A stretch of 64,000 nucleotides of DNA from Gemmatimonadota bacterium (GCA_016713785.1 JADJOM010000002.1:558001-622000), one strand, 5' to 3'; positions 27,178 through 35,712 are shown, numbered from the stretch's first letter. Translations and numbers: made by a program. Notes: generated from the sequence alone by a model not told the origin.

Positions 27178-27633
27178 ATGCGACATCCCTTTCGCAAGGT
27201 GGTCATCGCCGGACTCCTGGGCGGGTTTGTCGGCAACGGCATCCTGGGGGCGCTGTTCTCAAGCCCGCCCGTCCGCGGCATCCTGTACAATCCCAGCATT
27301 CAGAGTGCGCTGTTCATTGAAGTGACCCCGCACAGGAATATTCCGGTTTCCGTAGCTGGGCTCGTGGTCTTGAGCACGATCCATTCCTGGCTGTTCTCTC
27401 TCCTCTGCCCCGCGATACCGGGCAGCACTTGGTTGAGGCAAGGCCTGTTCTGGGGCTTAGCCACCTGGCTCATGTACTGGCTGTTCCAAGAATGGTTCAT
27501 CTACCATACCCTTCTCGGGGAGCCTGTTCTCCTGAATATTCTGGAGCTGGCCATCCTGCTTGTTGGGTCCTTGGCAGAAGGTGCGGTAATCGCCTTTGTG
27601 TTGCGCCGAAGGGCGGACGCGTTTCTGGCATGA
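27178..27633 (+). CDS. Four-helix integral membrane protein
   Basis: A 151-residue protein with helices near 7-27, 58-80, 90-107 and 116-143. Text includes VVIAGLLGGFVGNGILGALF, FIEVTPHRNIPVSVAGLVV and WLMYWLFQEWFIYHTLLGEP. Its GC is visibly lower (codons such as ATT, GTA and TTG are common) than that of the core genes, a sign of recent arrival. I know similar small membrane proteins from many phyla only as hypothetical. It sits just left of IS remnants. Confidence 0.75.
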   Translation: MRHPFRKVVIAGLLGGFVGNGILGALFSSPPVRGILYNPSIQSALFIEVTPHRNIPVSVAGLVVLSTIHSWLFSLLCPAIPGSTWLRQGLFWGLATWLMYWLFQEWFIYHTLLGEPVLLNILELAILLVGSLAEGAVIAFVLRRRADAFLA

Positions 27634-27647
27634 GTGAGCAACCGGGC

Positions 27648-27686
27648 TGATGGGTAACACAGGCATCCAGGAAGATGGGTAACACC
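27648..27686. repeat. Paired GATGGGTAACAC motifs, possible solo IS481-type terminus
   Basis: GATGGGTAACAC occurs at 27649-27660 and again at 27674-27685, 25 bp apart. Reverse-complemented this is a doubled GTGTTACCCAT motif, which I know from ends of IS481-type elements. It sits 130 bp left of a degenerate IS481 transposase. Confidence 0.45.
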
Positions 27687-27740
27687 TTCGGGGTCCGCCA
27701 CGAATGATGTGGTCCCGTTCGTCTGCAACTGCTGAGAAGG

Positions 27741-27822
27741 GTGTTCACTGAGCCGTGGCGCGGCAAGCTGGGGTTGCCTGGGCTCCACTCAACGGGGGAT
27801 CGCCAGAGGACTCAGTGAACAC
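27741..27822. repeat. 12-bp perfect inverted repeat GTGTTCACTGAG
   Basis: GTGTTCACTGAG at 27741-27752 and its exact complement CTCAGTGAACAC at 27811-27822 flank 58 bp. The right arm overlaps the GTG start (27815) of the transposase remnant. It may be an end of the element or a transposase or regulator site. Confidence 0.6.
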
Positions 27823-28594
27823 GCCCAACCTAGCGCGACCGACCCCCACAGGGCGAGCTCGGATGGTCGCCCGGCTGGGCGGTGGGGAACCCCTCGGGCA
27901 GGGCCCCCGGGGACCGGGGCTCCGTGGCACCACTGTCCGGCAGTGGTGGCCCGGTGGCGCGAGGAAGGCGCTGCCGGCCTGGAGAACCACTTCAGCCGGC
28001 CGCACCAATCGCCGCGGACCCTGCCGCGGCATCGGCGGCGGCAGATCGCCCGGCTGCGGCCCCAGCGGCGGAGCTCATCAACAATTGCCCAGACGCTGGA
28101 GCGCCCGGTGTCGACAGTCGCGCACGTGCCGCGGCGGCTGGGGCTGGCCCGGCTCGGGGCCCTCGCGCCGAAGCCCCTGGTCCACCGCGCCGAGCACCAC
28201 GGCCGTCCTGGCGGCGGCGACGCGGTGGATTGCGCGCCCGGGGGGGGGCCAGACGGGCGATCATAACCGCTTTCGGCGGCAGGAAGCGCAGGGCGCGGTT
28301 TCAGAGCCTGCGCTGGGCGCTGGCCCAGCGGCACGTGTGGACCCAGCCCTACCGCCCCAGACGAACGGCAAGGCGGAACGCTTCATCCGGACCTGTCTCG
28401 CCAGCTGGGCCTATGCGGCTGCCTATCGGACGTCGCTGCAACGGGCGCAGGCGCTCCCGGACTGGCTGCGGTACGACAATACCGAGCGGCACCAGACAGC
28501 CCTGGGCTTCACGACCCCGCGGCGGCGCCTGGCGGAGATCCGCCACCGGTGCACAATGTCTACTCCAATTGCACCTAGCACTCCCCGCATGTGA
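27815..28594 (+). pseudogene. IS481-family transposase remnant (frameshifted, core deleted)
   Basis: The N-terminal part (VNTPNLARPTPTGRARMV, then in another frame VARWREEGAAGLENHFSRPH and TIAQTLERPVSTVAHVPRRL) is the helix-turn-helix head of IS481 transposases. Near 28190-28300 the text jumps to the end of the DDE domain; most of the roughly 350 bp integrase core is missing. The C-terminal part reads LPPQTNGKAERFIRTCLASW and ALPDWLRYDNTERHQTALGF, the classical rve_3 segment with the catalytic Glu region. At least two frame changes and the deletion rule out activity. Confidence 0.88.
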
Positions 28595-28668
28595 CCGTGT
28601 GAATCCTCCGGTCCGCCTTGCGCGTACATGGCTCACGAATGTCTCCTCGGTCCGCCACTGGAGCTCCC

Positions 28669-29139
28669 ATGTACTTGGCCATCAAGACGCTTCACATTGT
28701 CTCCGTTGTCCTGTTTCTCGGAAACATTGTCACTGGTCTCTTCTGGAAGGCCCATGGCGACCGCTCCGCCGACCCCCGCATTATCGCCCATACGCTCGAT
28801 GGCATCATCCGGAGCGACCGGCTGTTCACCCTACCCGGTGTCCTCCTGATCGTCGTGTCTGGAGTCGCGGCCGCAGTCGTTGGAGAGCTTCCGCTCCTCC
28901 GGACCGCCTGGATCTGGCAGGCCATCGTGCTATTTGCCCTTTCCGGGCTGGCCTTTGCCTTCCAAGTGGCCCCCCTGCAGCGCCAGCTCCTTGCCTATGC
29001 TCGTGCGGCGGCCGCTGGGGAGCCGTGGGAACCGGCCCGGTACCGTCGGCTGTCGCTGCGCTGGGAGTTGTGGGGCCTCGCGGCCATTCTCACGCCGCTC
29101 GGCGCCCTGGCACTGATGGTGGTGAAGCCCACGCAGTGA
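28669..29139 (+). CDS. DUF2269 family membrane protein
   Basis: A 156-residue protein with helices near 4-24, 51-71, 81-103 and 130-152. MYLAIKTLHIVSVVLFLGNI, KAHGDRSADPRIIAHTLDGI and RSDRLFTLPGVLLIVVSG are the DUF2269 signature (predicted integral membrane protein, conserved His in the first helix). GGAG lies 5 nt before ATG 28669. Function of the family is unknown. Confidence 0.85.
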   Translation: MYLAIKTLHIVSVVLFLGNIVTGLFWKAHGDRSADPRIIAHTLDGIIRSDRLFTLPGVLLIVVSGVAAAVVGELPLLRTAWIWQAIVLFALSGLAFAFQVAPLQRQLLAYARAAAAGEPWEPARYRRLSLRWELWGLAAILTPLGALALMVVKPTQ

Positions 29140-29349
29140 CAGCGCGCACGACGCAGATGCCTAAGAGGCGAATGCACCAGACGTGGCGCGGCCATGGCCG
29201 TGCTCCGGGCAGAGATGAGCCCCACGGTGGCGGATAGGTTCTTGCTCAGTGTCCCGCCACGCAGGTGATGCGCGGCCGTTAGGCAGCCCGGAGAACATGC
29301 TGCATTCTGGCGTGTCCATGTTGGAGCATGAATCGAAGGAGTGTCCTCC

Positions 29350-30759
29350 ATGCCCCCGGATATTGCCGAACTCCAGCGGCGCCTGGCCGATGCGTTTCGC
29401 GGCCAGCTCGACGTCACCGGTGTGCTCGGCGTCGGCGGTTTCGGCGCGGTATTCCGCGCCCACGATCCGGTGTTGGAGCGTGACGTCGCCATCAAGGTGC
29501 TCGATGCGTCGCGCGCCTCCAGCGCCGACAACCGGGAGCAATTCCTCCGCGAAGCGCGCATCGTCGCGACGGTCGAGCATCCCCACATCGTGCCATTGTA
29601 CGGCGCGGAGATCCGTGACGGACTGCTTTGCCTCACGATGCGACTGGTTCCAGGGCATTCGCTCGCGGAACGCCTCGCCGGCGAAGGCCCGTTGCCCCCC
29701 GCAGCGGCCGCGCGGCTGGCGCACGAAGTGGCGCAGGCGCTGACCACCGCTCACGCCCGCGGTGTGGTGCATCGCGACGTCAAGCCGGACAACATCCTGC
29801 TCGATGCCGACGGCCATGCCATCGTGACCGATTTCGGGATTTCACTGATCACCGGCCGGGCTAGTGACCGCAGCACTGGCGTGGTGATCGGCACACCGCA
29901 GTATCTCAGCCCGGAGCAGGCGCTGGGCGAAGCGGTCGATGGGCGCGCGGACGTGTACTCGCTCGGGGTAGTTCTCTTCGAGATGCTGACGGGCAAGCTC
30001 CCGTTCGCATCCGCGACGACCTCCGGCCTATTGGCGAAGCAGATTCTCGAGACGCCCCCATCACCTTCCAGGCTGCGGCCGGAACTTCCCGACCGCCTGG
30101 TCGCGGCGGTCAACCATGCACTGGCCAAATCGCCGGGCGATCGTCCGACCGCGAAGGAATTCGCCGGCGAACTCGCTCTTGCCCGTACGCCGGATGCGTT
30201 GCTGGCCCCGAGCGAGGTACGCCGGCGAAAGCGGCGCCGGCGGCTCCAGTGGATCACCCTGGGGATCGTCATGGGCGTCGCAGGGCTGGGAGTTGCGCTT
30301 TGGGCCGCGTTTCAGGGGCTGAACACGTTGAGGGGGGGAGCGCCGCCCAGCTTGAGCGCGACGGGAGCGACCATTCCCCCTGCGTTGATTGCAGAGGCCC
30401 GCGCCGACGGGAGCCTACAGCCCGACGAGGTGGCGGCGTACGTGTTCGTTCCTCACGGCCTGCCTTGGAGCGAGGCGCTCATCATCACGGATAGCGCCAT
30501 TATCCGCCGGAGCGCCCGGGATCCGCGGCGACACGCGTTGGACGCGACCACGGTGATGCAATGGTATAGAAGTGGCAAGAACTCCGGACTGTGGGTGCGG
30601 GCTCGGAAGGATGGGCCGCGCGATACCCTGTTCACCAACCTCACGGGGGCCGAGCTCGGAGCGCTCAACGCCGGCTTCGCCACGCTTGGGCCGAGGCAGG
30701 GTGCCACCGTCACGAGTCCGCCGACACCTGCCACCCCACCATCGAGGCGGCCGCACTGA
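29350..30759 (+). CDS. PknB-type Ser/Thr protein kinase, membrane-anchored
   Basis: A 469-residue protein from ATG 29350 with AAGGAG 8 nt upstream (GTG 29341 lies within that site). Kinase domain at about 17-285: Gly loop GVLGVGGFGAVF, VAIKV (Lys near 49), catalytic loop VVHRDVKPDNILLD (Asp near 141), DFGIS, activation segment GTPQYLSPEQA and DVYSLGVVLFEMLTGKLPF. One membrane helix at about 302-324 follows a basic RRRKRRRR stop; the extracytoplasmic C-terminal part (about 145 residues) has no PASTA repeats and includes ADGSLQPDEVAAYVF. Substrates unknown. Confidence 0.94.
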   Translation: MPPDIAELQRRLADAFRGQLDVTGVLGVGGFGAVFRAHDPVLERDVAIKVLDASRASSADNREQFLREARIVATVEHPHIVPLYGAEIRDGLLCLTMRLVPGHSLAERLAGEGPLPPAAAARLAHEVAQALTTAHARGVVHRDVKPDNILLDADGHAIVTDFGISLITGRASDRSTGVVIGTPQYLSPEQALGEAVDGRADVYSLGVVLFEMLTGKLPFASATTSGLLAKQILETPPSPSRLRPELPDRLVAAVNHALAKSPGDRPTAKEFAGELALARTPDALLAPSEVRRRKRRRRLQWITLGIVMGVAGLGVALWAAFQGLNTLRGGAPPSLSATGATIPPALIAEARADGSLQPDEVAAYVFVPHGLPWSEALIITDSAIIRRSARDPRRHALDATTVMQWYRSGKNSGLWVRARKDGPRDTLFTNLTGAELGALNAGFATLGPRQGATVTSPPTPATPPSRRPH

Positions 30760-31115
30760 TCCCGCGTGCTGTGTCCTTGAGCACAACGGCCGCATGTCTG
30801 CTGATGCCTGCAGTCATCCCCGCGTAGAATCCCAAGCCGGTGCCCAAGGGTCCGATCGATTGCTGCCAAACCAGCGTATCTGGACTTCTCCCCTGCGAAG
30901 CGCACGAGATCTTCGATAGTACGAGGTCGCCTGCAGTCGCATCTCCAGCCTATTCGGTGGGCCCCTCAGGGCCCTGGTCGTGATGGATAGTCGCGCGCGG
31001 TGTGCCAAGCGCATCGAGCGACCCGGCCGGCCACGGCTATCATCGGCTCGTCCCCGCACCGGAATTGCCATAGCTTTGCCCTGTGATCCCACAGACGCCG
31101 CAGGAGCCACCGCTT
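30760..31115. other. Gap without recognisable gene
   Basis: A stretch of 356 bp, including the 33 bp between GTG 31083 and the preferred helicase start. No ORF with a ribosome site, no clear hairpin and no promoter of high quality was seen. GC is lower than average. Confidence 0.4.
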
Positions 31116-32807
31116 GTGCCTGGTTCGCCGGCCGAGCTCGCCCGCTGGCGAGCCATCCGCGCCATCGTGCTCGCGCGGGATGGGCACACCTGCCGAGACT
31201 GCGGTGAGAAGTGCTCCCAGGGCGAGGCCGACGTCCACCACCTCATTCCCCGCGCCGCCGGCGGGGACGATGACCCCGCCAACCTGATCACGCTGTGCGA
31301 CGGCTGCCACGCCGCGCGCCACCCGAACCTGCAGGGCACCCTCGCCCGCCGGATGATCGAGCGCTGGGGGCTCTGGGTGGCACGTCTCCTGGACCGCCAG
31401 CAGGAGCTCGCCGGAATCGACGAGTCGGTCGGCGCCGCCATGCGGCTGCTCGGCGTCCCCCGCTTCCGCGCGCCCCAGCTGGACGTGATCCTGGCCGCCC
31501 TCCGCGGCGAGTCGCTGCTGTTCGTGAGCGCCACCGGCTCCGGCAAGTCGCTCTGCTTCCAGATCCCCATCCTGCTCACCCGCGGGTGCGGGTTCATCGT
31601 GTCGCCGCTCAAGGCGCTGATGAGCCAGCAGGTGGCCTCGCTGCAGATGAAGAAGATCCCCAGCACCTTCATCAACGGCGACTTGAGCCCCCTCGAAAAG
31701 AAGATCCGCTACAAGCTGCTGCACGATGGCGCGGTCAAATTCCTCTTCTGCACCCCCGAGCGCTTCGACCCCGGGATGGTGCGCCAGGCCGAGGTGGCCG
31801 AGGTGAGCCGGGCCCGGCCCAGCTACCTGGTCATCGACGAGGCACACTGCATCGACCGCTGGGGCCGGGACTTCCGGCCCAACTACGGCAAGCTGGGCGC
31901 CGTGCGCCAGGCCCTCGGCAACCCGCCCGTGCTGGCCTTCACCGCCACCGCTGGCGCCGAGGGGCAGCGGCGGATCCTCGCGTCGCTGGGCATCCCGGAT
32001 GCCCGGGTGGTGGTGACGGGAGTCAACCGGCCGAACATCAAGTTCCTCCGCCTGGAGGTCCGCAAGGATGAGGAACGGTATCCCAGCATCGCCGACATGC
32101 TGCGGGTGATGCCCCCCGGCCGCGCCATGCTGTTCGTGCCGACCGTCAACACCGGCAAGGAGTTGCAGGCGGGCCTCCGGTCGGCGGGGTGGGACCTTCC
32201 GTTCTACCACTCGAAGCTCGGCACGGCCACCGAGCGCGAGATGCTGCTGGGCCGGTTCACCGGGCGCACCGAGCCCCCCGCCCGGGTGATCATCTGCACC
32301 AACGCCTTCGGCATGGGGCTCGACGTGCCCGACGTGCGGCTGGTGGTGCATTGGCAGCATCCCGCCTCCGCGGAGGATTACCTGCAGGAGTTCGGGCGGG
32401 CGGGGCGGGACGGCGCGCCGTCGATCGCGCTCCTGTTCACCAGCGAACGGGACGCGGGGCTCCTGCGGTTCATGGCCGGGAAGACGGCGGACATGGCCCC
32501 CGGCGACGAGGAGGCCCGAGCCGCGGTGCTGGCCGCCAAGCTCGCGGCCATCGGGCAGATGCGCCGCATCGCCACCGCCAGCGGGGGCTGCGTGCGCGAC
32601 CGGATCGCCGCCTACTTCGGGGACACGCCCACGCCGCGGCGCCGGAACCTCTCCATGCGGATCGCCGAGTGGCTGCTGTCGCGCGGCACCAGGGTACCGC
32701 CATCGCCCTGCTGCTGCGACCACTGCGACGGGGTGAACACGGCGGATGCCGCCGCCGTCCGTGCCTGGGCGGTGCGGGTCTACACGCAGGGGAGCAAGGC
32801 CAGCTAG
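31116..32807 (+). CDS. HNH endonuclease domain fused to RecQ-type superfamily 2 helicase
   Basis: 563 residues from GTG 31116 (AGGAG 9 nt upstream); GTG 31083 in the same frame lacks a ribosome site. Residue numbers from 31083: N-terminal HNH module at 30-80 with CRDC (37-40), VHHLIPRAAGG (HH at 52-53), Asn67 and LCDGCHAARH (zinc CxxC at 72-75, His80). Helicase from about 115: ATGSGKSLCFQIP (Walker A Lys155), VSPLKALMSQQ, CTPERF, DEAHCIDRWGRDFRP (252-266, RecQ-type), AFTATA, LFVPTVNTGKEL, FHSK-like FYHSK, TNAFGMGLDVPDVRLVVH and EDYLQEFGRAGRDG (motif VI 435-444). The C-terminus has a short RecQ-like zinc segment (Cys503, CCCDHC at 543-548); no HRDC domain. It likely unwinds and cuts DNA; repair or phage defence is inference. 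Confidence 0.9.
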   Translation: MPGSPAELARWRAIRAIVLARDGHTCRDCGEKCSQGEADVHHLIPRAAGGDDDPANLITLCDGCHAARHPNLQGTLARRMIERWGLWVARLLDRQQELAGIDESVGAAMRLLGVPRFRAPQLDVILAALRGESLLFVSATGSGKSLCFQIPILLTRGCGFIVSPLKALMSQQVASLQMKKIPSTFINGDLSPLEKKIRYKLLHDGAVKFLFCTPERFDPGMVRQAEVAEVSRARPSYLVIDEAHCIDRWGRDFRPNYGKLGAVRQALGNPPVLAFTATAGAEGQRRILASLGIPDARVVVTGVNRPNIKFLRLEVRKDEERYPSIADMLRVMPPGRAMLFVPTVNTGKELQAGLRSAGWDLPFYHSKLGTATEREMLLGRFTGRTEPPARVIICTNAFGMGLDVPDVRLVVHWQHPASAEDYLQEFGRAGRDGAPSIALLFTSERDAGLLRFMAGKTADMAPGDEEARAAVLAAKLAAIGQMRRIATASGGCVRDRIAAYFGDTPTPRRRNLSMRIAEWLLSRGTRVPPSPCCCDHCDGVNTADAAAVRAWAVRVYTQGSKAS

Positions 32808-32993
32808 TTCACGCCACCGGCACCCGCGGCCGACGGGAGTCCTCCCTGCGTTGGCAGCCCTCCTGGCCCCTGACGCCACCCTGACCCCATCGCAGTCCCC
32901 GCCCTCTCCCACCCTCCTTGCGGCCCGCCCGCCGGCGACGAACCTTCAAGCGTGACTGCCGTGCCCGCGCCGGCCCTGCACCGAGGTCCCACC

Positions 32994-33242
32994 ATGCCCG
33001 AATCCGAGACCGGCGACCTCCGCCTCTCCGACTTCACCGCGGTGCCGCTTGCCGCCGCCTGCCTGGTGCTCGGGGTGGCGTGCCTGATGATCGGGCTGCT
33101 CGGCTTCCTCTTCGGCGTCTTCGGGCTGCACGGGGCCAGGAACGTCGTCACCGCGGGAGCGGTGCTGTCCGTTGTCGCCTGGCTGCTCTACCGCAGAGCG
33201 CAGCAGGTGCAGGCCCGCCCAGGAGGGGACGCCGGTGTGTGA
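32994..33242 (+). CDS. Two-helix small membrane protein
   Basis: An 82-residue protein starting at ATG 32994. Two helices at about 16-40 (VPLAAACLVLGVACLMIGLL) and 49-63, then a polar QQVQARPGG tail. It is preceded by GAGGT 5-9 nt upstream. No family recognised; sits between the HNH-RecQ and DUF4256 genes without overlap. Confidence 0.6.
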   Translation: MPESETGDLRLSDFTAVPLAAACLVLGVACLMIGLLGFLFGVFGLHGARNVVTAGAVLSVVAWLLYRRAQQVQARPGGDAGV

Positions 33243-33309
33243 CAACCCCTGAGCCGGCCGTCATCCCACGCGTGCGCCCCGTGACCTGACCCCTCACCCG
33301 AGCCTCTCC

Positions 33310-33873
33310 ATGGCCAAGTCCCCCTCCCTCAACCCCAAGCAGCGCGACGCTCTCCTCGCCACGCTCAAGGCCCGGTTCGAGGGCCACCCGGCCCGCCACC
33401 CCGGTCTCACGTGGGCCACGGTGCTGGCGCGGCTCGAGAAGAACCCCGAGAAGCTCTGGTCATTGAGCGAGATGGAACGCACCGGCGGCGAGCCGGACGT
33501 GACGGGCCACGACAAGAAGAGCGGCGCCGTGACGTTCATGGACTGCGCCGCCGAGAGCCCCAAGGGCCGCCGCAGCACCTGCTACGATGAAGAAGCGCGC
33601 ACCTCGCGCAAGGAACGCCCGCCCAAGGCCAGCGCCATCGCCCTGGCCCAGGCCATGGGCGCCACGCTGCTCACCGAGCAGGAATACCGCGACCTCCAGG
33701 CCCTGGCCCCGGTAGACCTGGCCACGTCGAGCTGGATCCTGACGCCCACCCCCATCCGCGCGCTCGGCGGCGCGCTGTTCTGCGACCGGCGCTACGACAC
33801 GGTCTTCACCTACCACAACGGCGCCCAGTCATACTACGCGGCGCGCGGGTTCCGCTGCGCGCTCAAGGTGTAG
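33310..33873 (+). CDS. DUF4256 family protein
   Basis: A 187-residue soluble protein that matches DUF4256 over its full length: LTWATVLARLEKNPEKLWSL, EMERTGGEPDVTGHDKKSG, DCAAESPKGRRSTCYDEEA, TSSWILTP, IRALGGALFCDRRYDTVF and YHNGAQSYYAARGFRCALKV. Family function is unknown; strongly conserved Arg, Cys and Tyr residues suggest an enzyme. It is often a single-gene unit in Gram-positive and soil bacteria, as here. Confidence 0.93.
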   Translation: MAKSPSLNPKQRDALLATLKARFEGHPARHPGLTWATVLARLEKNPEKLWSLSEMERTGGEPDVTGHDKKSGAVTFMDCAAESPKGRRSTCYDEEARTSRKERPPKASAIALAQAMGATLLTEQEYRDLQALAPVDLATSSWILTPTPIRALGGALFCDRRYDTVFTYHNGAQSYYAARGFRCALKV

Positions 33874-33905
33874 CCGCCGCACCCCACCCATTTCGGATCG
33901 GTCGC

Positions 33906-34562
33906 ATGGCCAGCACCAGCCAGACCCCGGGCTACTTCCGCGCCCTGATCCACCTGATCCGGCCGTTCCCGGATTTCGATATCGCGTTCATCAAGCCGCT
34001 CCGCGCCAGGGGGGTGGGGCTGCTCCGCCTCACGCCCGGCGCCCGCGTGCTCGACCTCGGCTGCGGGCCGGGGGGCAGCCTCCCCTTCCTGGTGGAGGCC
34101 GTGGGTCCGGCCGGCGAGGTGGTCGGCGTGGAGATCAGCGCCGAGGTGGCGCTCAACGCCCACCGGCGGATCGCGCACCACCAGTGGCGCAACGTGCGGG
34201 TGGTGGAGGCGGCGGCGGAGACGGCGGTGCTGGAGGGCAGCTTCGACGGCGCGCTGATGTTCGGCGCCCCGGACGTCTACGCCTCGCCGGCCGCGCTTGC
34301 CAACGTGCTGCCGCGGCTGCGCACTGGGGCGCGGGTGGTGTTCTTCGGCGCCAAGACCTCGCGGCGCCGCCTGGGCTGGCTGCTCAACCCGCTGCTGCGG
34401 CGCGCCTTTCCCCGGATCTCGTTCCCCACCACGCCGGTGCCCAACGACGCCCCGTGGGAGCAGCTGGCCCCGCACCTCCCCGACCTGGTGGTGGAGGAGC
34501 TCTTCTTCGGGTGGATGTTCCTTGCGGCGGGGACGCTGGCCCCGGGGCCGCAGGCGGGGTGA
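33906..34562 (+). CDS. Class I SAM-dependent methyltransferase
   Basis: A 218-residue protein with motif I RVLDLGCGPGGSLPFLVEA (about 50-68), motif II VVGVEISAEVALNAHRRI, motif IV GALMFGAPDVYASPAALANV and post-IV LRTGARVVFFGAKTSRR. The C-terminal end has a partly hydrophobic FFGWMFLAAG. Substrate cannot be read; the fold is of the UbiE/Methyltransf_11 type. Confidence 0.85.
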   Translation: MASTSQTPGYFRALIHLIRPFPDFDIAFIKPLRARGVGLLRLTPGARVLDLGCGPGGSLPFLVEAVGPAGEVVGVEISAEVALNAHRRIAHHQWRNVRVVEAAAETAVLEGSFDGALMFGAPDVYASPAALANVLPRLRTGARVVFFGAKTSRRRLGWLLNPLLRRAFPRISFPTTPVPNDAPWEQLAPHLPDLVVEELFFGWMFLAAGTLAPGPQAG

Positions 34563-34582
34563 GCCAGGCGGTGCACACGGGT

Positions 34583-34611
34583 TTGACGCGTGGTGTGCCG
34601 TGAGTTATACT
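34583..34611 (+). promoter_or_regulatory. Sigma-70-type promoter TTGACG-N17-TATACT
   Basis: TTGACG at 34583-34588 and TATACT at 34606-34611 with the ideal 17-bp spacer. Initiation 6-7 nt after the -10 box would fall at 34617-34618, which is the A or T of the antitoxin ATG, so the transcript is probably leaderless. It is the clearest housekeeping promoter in the window. Confidence 0.8.
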
Positions 34612-34616
34612 CGGGT

Positions 34617-34853
34617 ATGAAGACGGCCATCTCGATCCCTGACGCGCTGTTCAAGTCCGCCGACACCCTGGCCGGCCGGCTCGGTGTTTCCCGCAGCCAG
34701 CTGTACGCCACGGCGATCGCGGAATACGTCGCCAAGCACCAGGCCCGGAAGCTCACGGACCGCCTGAATGCGGTCTACGCCAGCGAAGCCGGGACGCTCG
34801 ACCCGGTGGTGCAGGAGCTGCAGGCCCGCTCGCTTCCGCGCGACCAGTGGTAG
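34617..34853 (+). CDS. MazE-type ribbon-helix-helix antitoxin
   Basis: A 78-residue protein. MKTAISIPDALFKSADTLAG then RLGVSRSQLYATAIAEYVAK is the ribbon-helix-helix DNA-binding fold; the C-terminal part (LDPVVQELQARSLPRDQW) is the toxin-binding tail. The stop overlaps the MazF start. No Shine-Dalgarno precedes the ATG, in keeping with a leaderless transcript from the promoter at 34583-34611. Antitoxins of this kind repress their own promoter with toxin as co-repressor. Confidence 0.92.
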   Translation: MKTAISIPDALFKSADTLAGRLGVSRSQLYATAIAEYVAKHQARKLTDRLNAVYASEAGTLDPVVQELQARSLPRDQW

Positions 34854-35191
34854 CGGAACGTGGGACGGTGGTCTGGGGGGAGCTCCCGGAACCGCGCGGA
34901 TCCGAACCCGGTTTCCGCCGCCCGCTGCTGGTGATCCAGGCTGATGCATTCAACCGCAGTCGGCTGCCGACGGTCGTCACCCTCGCGCTGAGCGCCAATC
35001 TCCGGCTGCTCGATGCCCCCGGGAATGTCCTGCTGCCCGCCAGCGCCACCGGCCTGCCCCGCGACTCCGTGGCGAACGTCTCGCAGATCGTAACAATCGA
35101 CGCCCGATACCTCCGGGAACCGCTGGCCAGGCTGCCCGGGCGGCTGATGGACCAGGTCGACGATGGGCTGCGCCTCATTCTGAATCTCTGA
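34847..35191 (+). CDS. MazF/PemK-type endoribonuclease toxin
   Basis: A 114-residue protein starting at GTG 34847, overlapping the antitoxin by 7 bp. RGTVVWGELPEPRGSEPGFR is the conserved N-terminal loop with Arg used for RNA binding; RPLLVIQADAFNRSRLPTVV, LLDAPGNVLLPASATGLPRD and SVANVSQIVTID follow as in MazF toxins, with Ser/Thr and Arg active-site positions kept. Expected to cleave mRNA at short sequence motifs when released from the antitoxin. Confidence 0.93.
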   Translation: MVAERGTVVWGELPEPRGSEPGFRRPLLVIQADAFNRSRLPTVVTLALSANLRLLDAPGNVLLPASATGLPRDSVANVSQIVTIDARYLREPLARLPGRLMDQVDDGLRLILNL

Positions 35192-35277
35192 GGAGACGGG
35201 CCACGGCCACCCTTGCCGCACCCGCCGCGTCCCTGCACACTTGGGCCTGACCCGAAGCCCCTCACGGAGCGTCCTTC

Positions 35278-35712
35278 ATGGCAGTTGAGTTTCGGCTCCT
35301 CGGCGCCGGCGATGCCCACCTCCTGGCCACCCCCGCCGCCGACGTCTTCGACCACGACCCCGACCCGGCGCTGTGCCGGGAGTTCCTGCAGGACCCGCGG
35401 CACCACATCGCCGTGGCGCTCGACGCCGGGGTGATCGTCGGCTTCGCCTCGGGCGTCCACTACGTGCATCCCGACAAGCCGGCCGAGCTGTGGATCAACG
35501 AGGTGGGCGTGGCGCCCACCCACCAGCGGCAGGGGATCGGCCAGCAGGTGCTGCAGTGCCTGCTCGACCACGCAAAGCAGCTCGGCTGCCGCGAGGCGTG
35601 GGTGCTCACCAGCCCCGCCAACCGCGCCGCGATGGGGCTGTACACGGCGGTGGGCGGGCAGCGGCTGTCGGACCCGCCGGCGATGTTCAGTTTTCCGCTC
35701 AAGGCCAGGTAG
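35278..35712 (+). CDS. GNAT family N-acetyltransferase
   Basis: A 144-residue protein with acetyl-CoA motif A EVGVAPTHQRQGIGQQVLQC (Q/RxxGxG) and C-terminal ANRAAMGLYTAVGGQRLSDP. The N-terminal FDHDPDPALCREFLQDPRHH and VIVGFASGVHYVHPDKPAEL resemble the small AAC(3)-I-like branch of GNATs, but closeness to true aminoglycoside acetyltransferases cannot be judged by eye, and no resistance role is claimed. Stop is followed at once by a GGGAAGC repeat. Confidence 0.88.
   Translation: MAVEFRLLGAGDAHLLATPAADVFDHDPDPALCREFLQDPRHHIAVALDAGVIVGFASGVHYVHPDKPAELWINEVGVAPTHQRQGIGQQVLQCLLDHAKQLGCREAWVLTSPANRAAMGLYTAVGGQRLSDPPAMFSFPLKAR

Noticed and set aside
27741..27822. Phage or integron attachment site
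   Set aside because: No integrase gene or tRNA adjacent; arms more likely belong to the IS remnant.
29140..29349. Small RNA or regulatory element before the Ser/Thr kinase
   Set aside because: A few short CATG-type palindromes were noticed but no stable hairpin or promoter could be supported.
35278..35712. Aminoglycoside resistance gene
   Set aside because: GNAT fold is clear but substrate-defining residues cannot be judged; labelled only as GNAT.
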